A DNA stretch of 32,908 nucleotides, from the NCBI GenBank assembly GCA_041907145.1, contig JAYRHW010000163.1, positions 1 through 32,908 on the forward strand, in the 5' to 3' direction. Each line of letters begins with the position of its first letter. The first letter of the stretch is position 1. The notes beneath the pieces were generated by a model. That model was given only the letters and a program-made list of their open reading frames with translations, ran no database searches and had not been told where the DNA came from. The translations under genes and the position numbers were made by a program. Positions 30,739-32,908 of this stretch are shown here, piece after piece. This stretch comes from JAFLCA01 sp041907145. GTDB lineage: Bacteria > Bdellovibrionota_C > UBA2361 > JAFLCA01.

Positions 30739-32019
30739 TTACAGAGACCAGTAGCGCAAGCTGCCCGGGAAATCCTTAGTGCCGAAGGCCGACTTTATAT
30801 CAGCAACAATTCCACCCTTCTTCAGCATCGAGACAAAGGTCTCCGGCCTCTTCTGCAGATATTCCTTGTGAGCTACAGCAAGCACGACGGCGTCGAGGTC
30901 ATGAAATTCGTCGAGAGGCGAAAGTTTGATTCCGTAGTGTTCCTGCGCGACGCGCGGATCTCCATGCGGGTCATGGACTATGGGAAGAATTCCAAATTCC
31001 TTGAGTTCGCGGACAATGTCAGGAACTCGGCTGTTTCGTAGGTCCGAGACGTTCTCCTTGAAGGTAAGACCCAAGATTCCAACCCGCGCTCCCTTAAGCA
31101 TGAAGCCGGCGTTAACCATTTCCTTGATGACTCTCTGCGCCACAAAAACGCCCATGCTGTCATTGATACGGCGGCCAGCGAGGATGACCTGAGGATGATA
31201 ACCAAGCTGCTGAGCCTTGGCCGTGAGGTAATAGGGATCGACGCCGATACAGTGGCCGCCCACCAGTCCAGGAGAGAAGCGCAGGAAGTTCCACTTAGTG
31301 CTCGCCGCGTCAAGAACTTCCTTAGTTGAAATTCCCATTCGGTCAAAAATGATTGCAAGTTCATTCATCAGTGCAATATTGAGATCGCGCTGAGTATTTT
31401 CGATGACTTTCGCCGCCTCTGCCACCTTAATAGACGCTGCGCGGTAAACGCCGGCAGTAATCACGCCCCCATAAACCTCGGCGACAGTGTTCAAGGTTGC
31501 GGCATCTTCACCTGAAACAACTTTAACCACTTTTGTGAGGAAGTGCTCGCGGTCACCCGGGTTAATGCGTTCCGGAGAGTAGCCAAGCTTGAAGTCAACG
31601 CCTTGGGTAAGACCGGAGATGCGGGCAAGTGCGGGGCCGCAGATTTCCTCCGTCACCCCGGGGTAGACGGTCGATTCGAAAACGACAATGGATCCCTTCC
31701 CAAGAACCCTTCCCACCGATTCGCAGGCTCCCAGTACCGCTCCCAGATCCGGTTGATTATTGATATCCACGGGCGTCGGTACTCCGACGACAAAGAAGTT
31801 GCAGCCGCGCATATCAGCGAGATCCGAAGTAACGTGCAGTGAGGTTCCCTTGATTTCGGTATCGGGAGTCTCCCCAGTAATATCGCGACCAGAGCGCAAC
31901 TGATCCACACGGTGCTGGTCTATATCGAAACCCACCGTACCAGGAAACTTCTTGGCAAACTCAAGGGCTAACGGTAGACCGACGTAGCCGAGGCCGATGA
32001 CAGCAATTTTGGGTTTCAT
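30739..32019 (-). CDS. UDP-N-acetyl-hexosamine 6-dehydrogenase (TviB/WbpO type)
   Basis: This 426-aa nucleotide-sugar dehydrogenase oxidises C6 of a UDP-HexNAc to the uronic acid with 2 NAD+, making UDP-GalNAcA or UDP-GlcNAcA for surface polysaccharide. It has the Rossmann motif GLGYVGLP (9-16), the GFDIDQHRVDQLRSGRD segment (30-46), VFESTVYPGVTEE and the catalytic K204 in EAAKVIENTQRDLN. The catalytic thiol is C257 in GGHCIGVDPYYL. The TE..L residues after GRD and the overall pattern fit TviB/WbpO rather than UDP-glucose dehydrogenase. The start is ATG at 32019, 7 bases after the transketolase stop, with no purine-rich ribosome binding site, so coupled translation is likely. Confidence 0.88.
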   Translation of the reverse strand: MKPKIAVIGLGYVGLPLALEFAKKFPGTVGFDIDQHRVDQLRSGRDITGETPDTEIKGTSLHVTSDLADMRGCNFFVVGVPTPVDINNQPDLGAVLGACESVGRVLGKGSIVVFESTVYPGVTEEICGPALARISGLTQGVDFKLGYSPERINPGDREHFLTKVVKVVSGEDAATLNTVAEVYGGVITAGVYRAASIKVAEAAKVIENTQRDLNIALMNELAIIFDRMGISTKEVLDAASTKWNFLRFSPGLVGGHCIGVDPYYLTAKAQQLGYHPQVILAGRRINDSMGVFVAQRVIKEMVNAGFMLKGARVGILGLTFKENVSDLRNSRVPDIVRELKEFGILPIVHDPHGDPRVAQEHYGIKLSPLDEFHDLDAVVLAVAHKEYLQKRPETFVSMLKKGGIVADIKSAFGTKDFPGSLRYWSL

Positions 32020-32026
32020 AGAGAGG

Positions 32027-32908
32027 TTAGATATTCAACGCCCTAGAGCTTCTAGGCGCAGGCCTCATGGCCAGCAATTCCTGCACCTTAACACAAATGG
32101 ATTGGACATCCAGTCCGTAGCAACTTCTTAGATATTGCTGGGAACCGACCCTTGATGAAAACCCCTCTCGTAGCCCCATCCGGTAGAAGCACCGAGGCGC
32201 AACGCCAGCCTCCAGGATGGCCTCAGATACGGCGCCGCCAAATCCGCCGAACACCGAATGTTCCTCTAGGGTCATAATACCGCCGGTATCCACGGCTGCC
32301 GCGACCAGGGGAGGAACATCAAGTGGCTTTATCGTATGGTAATGAAGGACTCGACAGCGAATACCAAGCTGCATCAACTGCTCTGACGCAGCCAGTCCCT
32401 CCATAAGCATAGCCCCGGTTGTGACAAGTGTGAGGTCCGTTCCTTCTCTCAGGGTTCGAGCCTTTCCAAGCTGAAACAACTCATTATGCATTCGCGTTGA
32501 CGCTATTGGGGTTCGGTCTAGCCTTAGTAGGGCTGGGCCCGGAAGACCCGCAACAGCCGATGTAGCTTCTACAGCCTCCCAATCGTCTCCAGGAGAAATC
32601 ACAATCAAATTAGGGAGAGCACGCGCAATTGAAATATCCTCCGTGGCATGATGAGAGGCGCCGAGGGATCCATAACTAAAGCCAGCGCCAACTGAAACAA
32701 TCTTTACGGAGGCGTTGTGATAGCATGCATCGTTTCGCACTTGCTCAAGACAACGAAGCAAGGGGAAGTTGGCGATAGAATAGGTGAAAACGACGCGCCC
32801 TTCGAGCGCCATACCGGTGGCGAGCCCCGTCATGTTCTGTTCTGCGACACCAGCATTGAGAAATTGTCTCGGGAAACGCTTTTCAAACTTCTCCAGCACG
32901 CCAAAGCC
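32027..32908 (-). CDS. Split transketolase, C-terminal subunit (5' end off the window)
   Basis: The frame is open to the right edge; at least 294 codons are visible and the true start is outside. It begins at the edge with GFGVLEKFEKRFP, then FLNAGVAEQNMTG with the TPP-activating Glu, ASHHATEDISIARALPN (the pyrimidine-domain substrate motif), and a C-terminal domain (about 165-290, LVTTGAMLMEGL). This is the C-terminal half of transketolase, here a separate gene; the N-terminal TPP-diphosphate half should lie just upstream, outside the window. It is followed after 7 bases by the UDP-HexNAc dehydrogenase, so the two may belong to one polysaccharide operon rather than to central pentose-phosphate metabolism. 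Confidence 0.85.
   Translation of the reverse strand, partial: GFGVLEKFEKRFPRQFLNAGVAEQNMTGLATGMALEGRVVFTYSIANFPLLRCLEQVRNDACYHNASVKIVSVGAGFSYGSLGASHHATEDISIARALPNLIVISPGDDWEAVEATSAVAGLPGPALLRLDRTPIASTRMHNELFQLGKARTLREGTDLTLVTTGAMLMEGLAASEQLMQLGIRCRVLHYHTIKPLDVPPLVAAAVDTGGIMTLEEHSVFGGFGGAVSEAILEAGVAPRCFYRMGLREGFSSRVGSQQYLRSCYGLDVQSICVKVQELLAMRPAPRSSRALNI

Overview
The window is a gene-dense bacterial chromosome segment of moderate G+C (roughly mid-50s percent by eye). No tRNA, rRNA, CRISPR array, insertion sequence or phage gene was seen, and no gene-free stretch exceeds 300 bases. Lipoprotein signals, an O-antigen-ligase-like protein, a UDP-HexNAc dehydrogenase and periplasmic peptidase/thioredoxin proteins indicate a diderm (Gram-negative) cell. 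The Bacillus-type succinate dehydrogenase with one membrane subunit and the general gene set recall deltaproteobacterial or related uncultured lineages. That placement is an inference with low confidence.

Region 1 (1-11624, all minus strand) is housekeeping. Reading in transcription order, a lipoprotein, nadK and recN form one tight unit, followed by an M23 peptidase. A second tight unit starts from a plausible sigma70 promoter at 7314-7342: two SPFH/Band-7 (prohibitin-like) proteins, then mdh, sdhC, sdhA, sdhB and sucC (cut by the left edge). This unit runs succinyl-CoA to succinate to fumarate, plus malate to oxaloacetate, with a prohibitin-like pair in front of the complex II genes.

Region 2 (11750-17353) holds an uncharacterised secreted protein behind a hairpin that covers its ribosome binding site, a 99-aa orphan, a TlpA-like lipoprotein behind rpmE (with a good promoter), a hotdog thioesterase, pepP and hflX.

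Region 3 (17399-28345) mixes accessory and core genes: a GNAT-like protein overlapping a previously unlisted 48-aa membrane microprotein, a GT-C/TMTC-like membrane protein with TPRs, a CobB/CbiA homologue whose catalytic residues appear lost, a DNA-methylase-like protein with a broken motif IV, a secreted TPR protein, an aminotransferase, an orphan histidine kinase, an SCP2-domain protein with a long charged tail, and coaE.

Region 4 (28358-32908) is envelope-polysaccharide flavoured: an O-antigen-ligase-like protein, a small secreted protein with a Gly-rich hydrophobic C-terminus, a bidirectional terminator, a TviB/WbpO-type UDP-sugar dehydrogenase and the C-terminal subunit of a split transketolase (cut by the right edge).

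The strongest candidates for something undescribed are the adjacent pair of apparently catalytically dead enzymes (20725-23367), the SPFH pair joined to the TCA/complex II operon, and the GNAT/microprotein/GT-C cluster.
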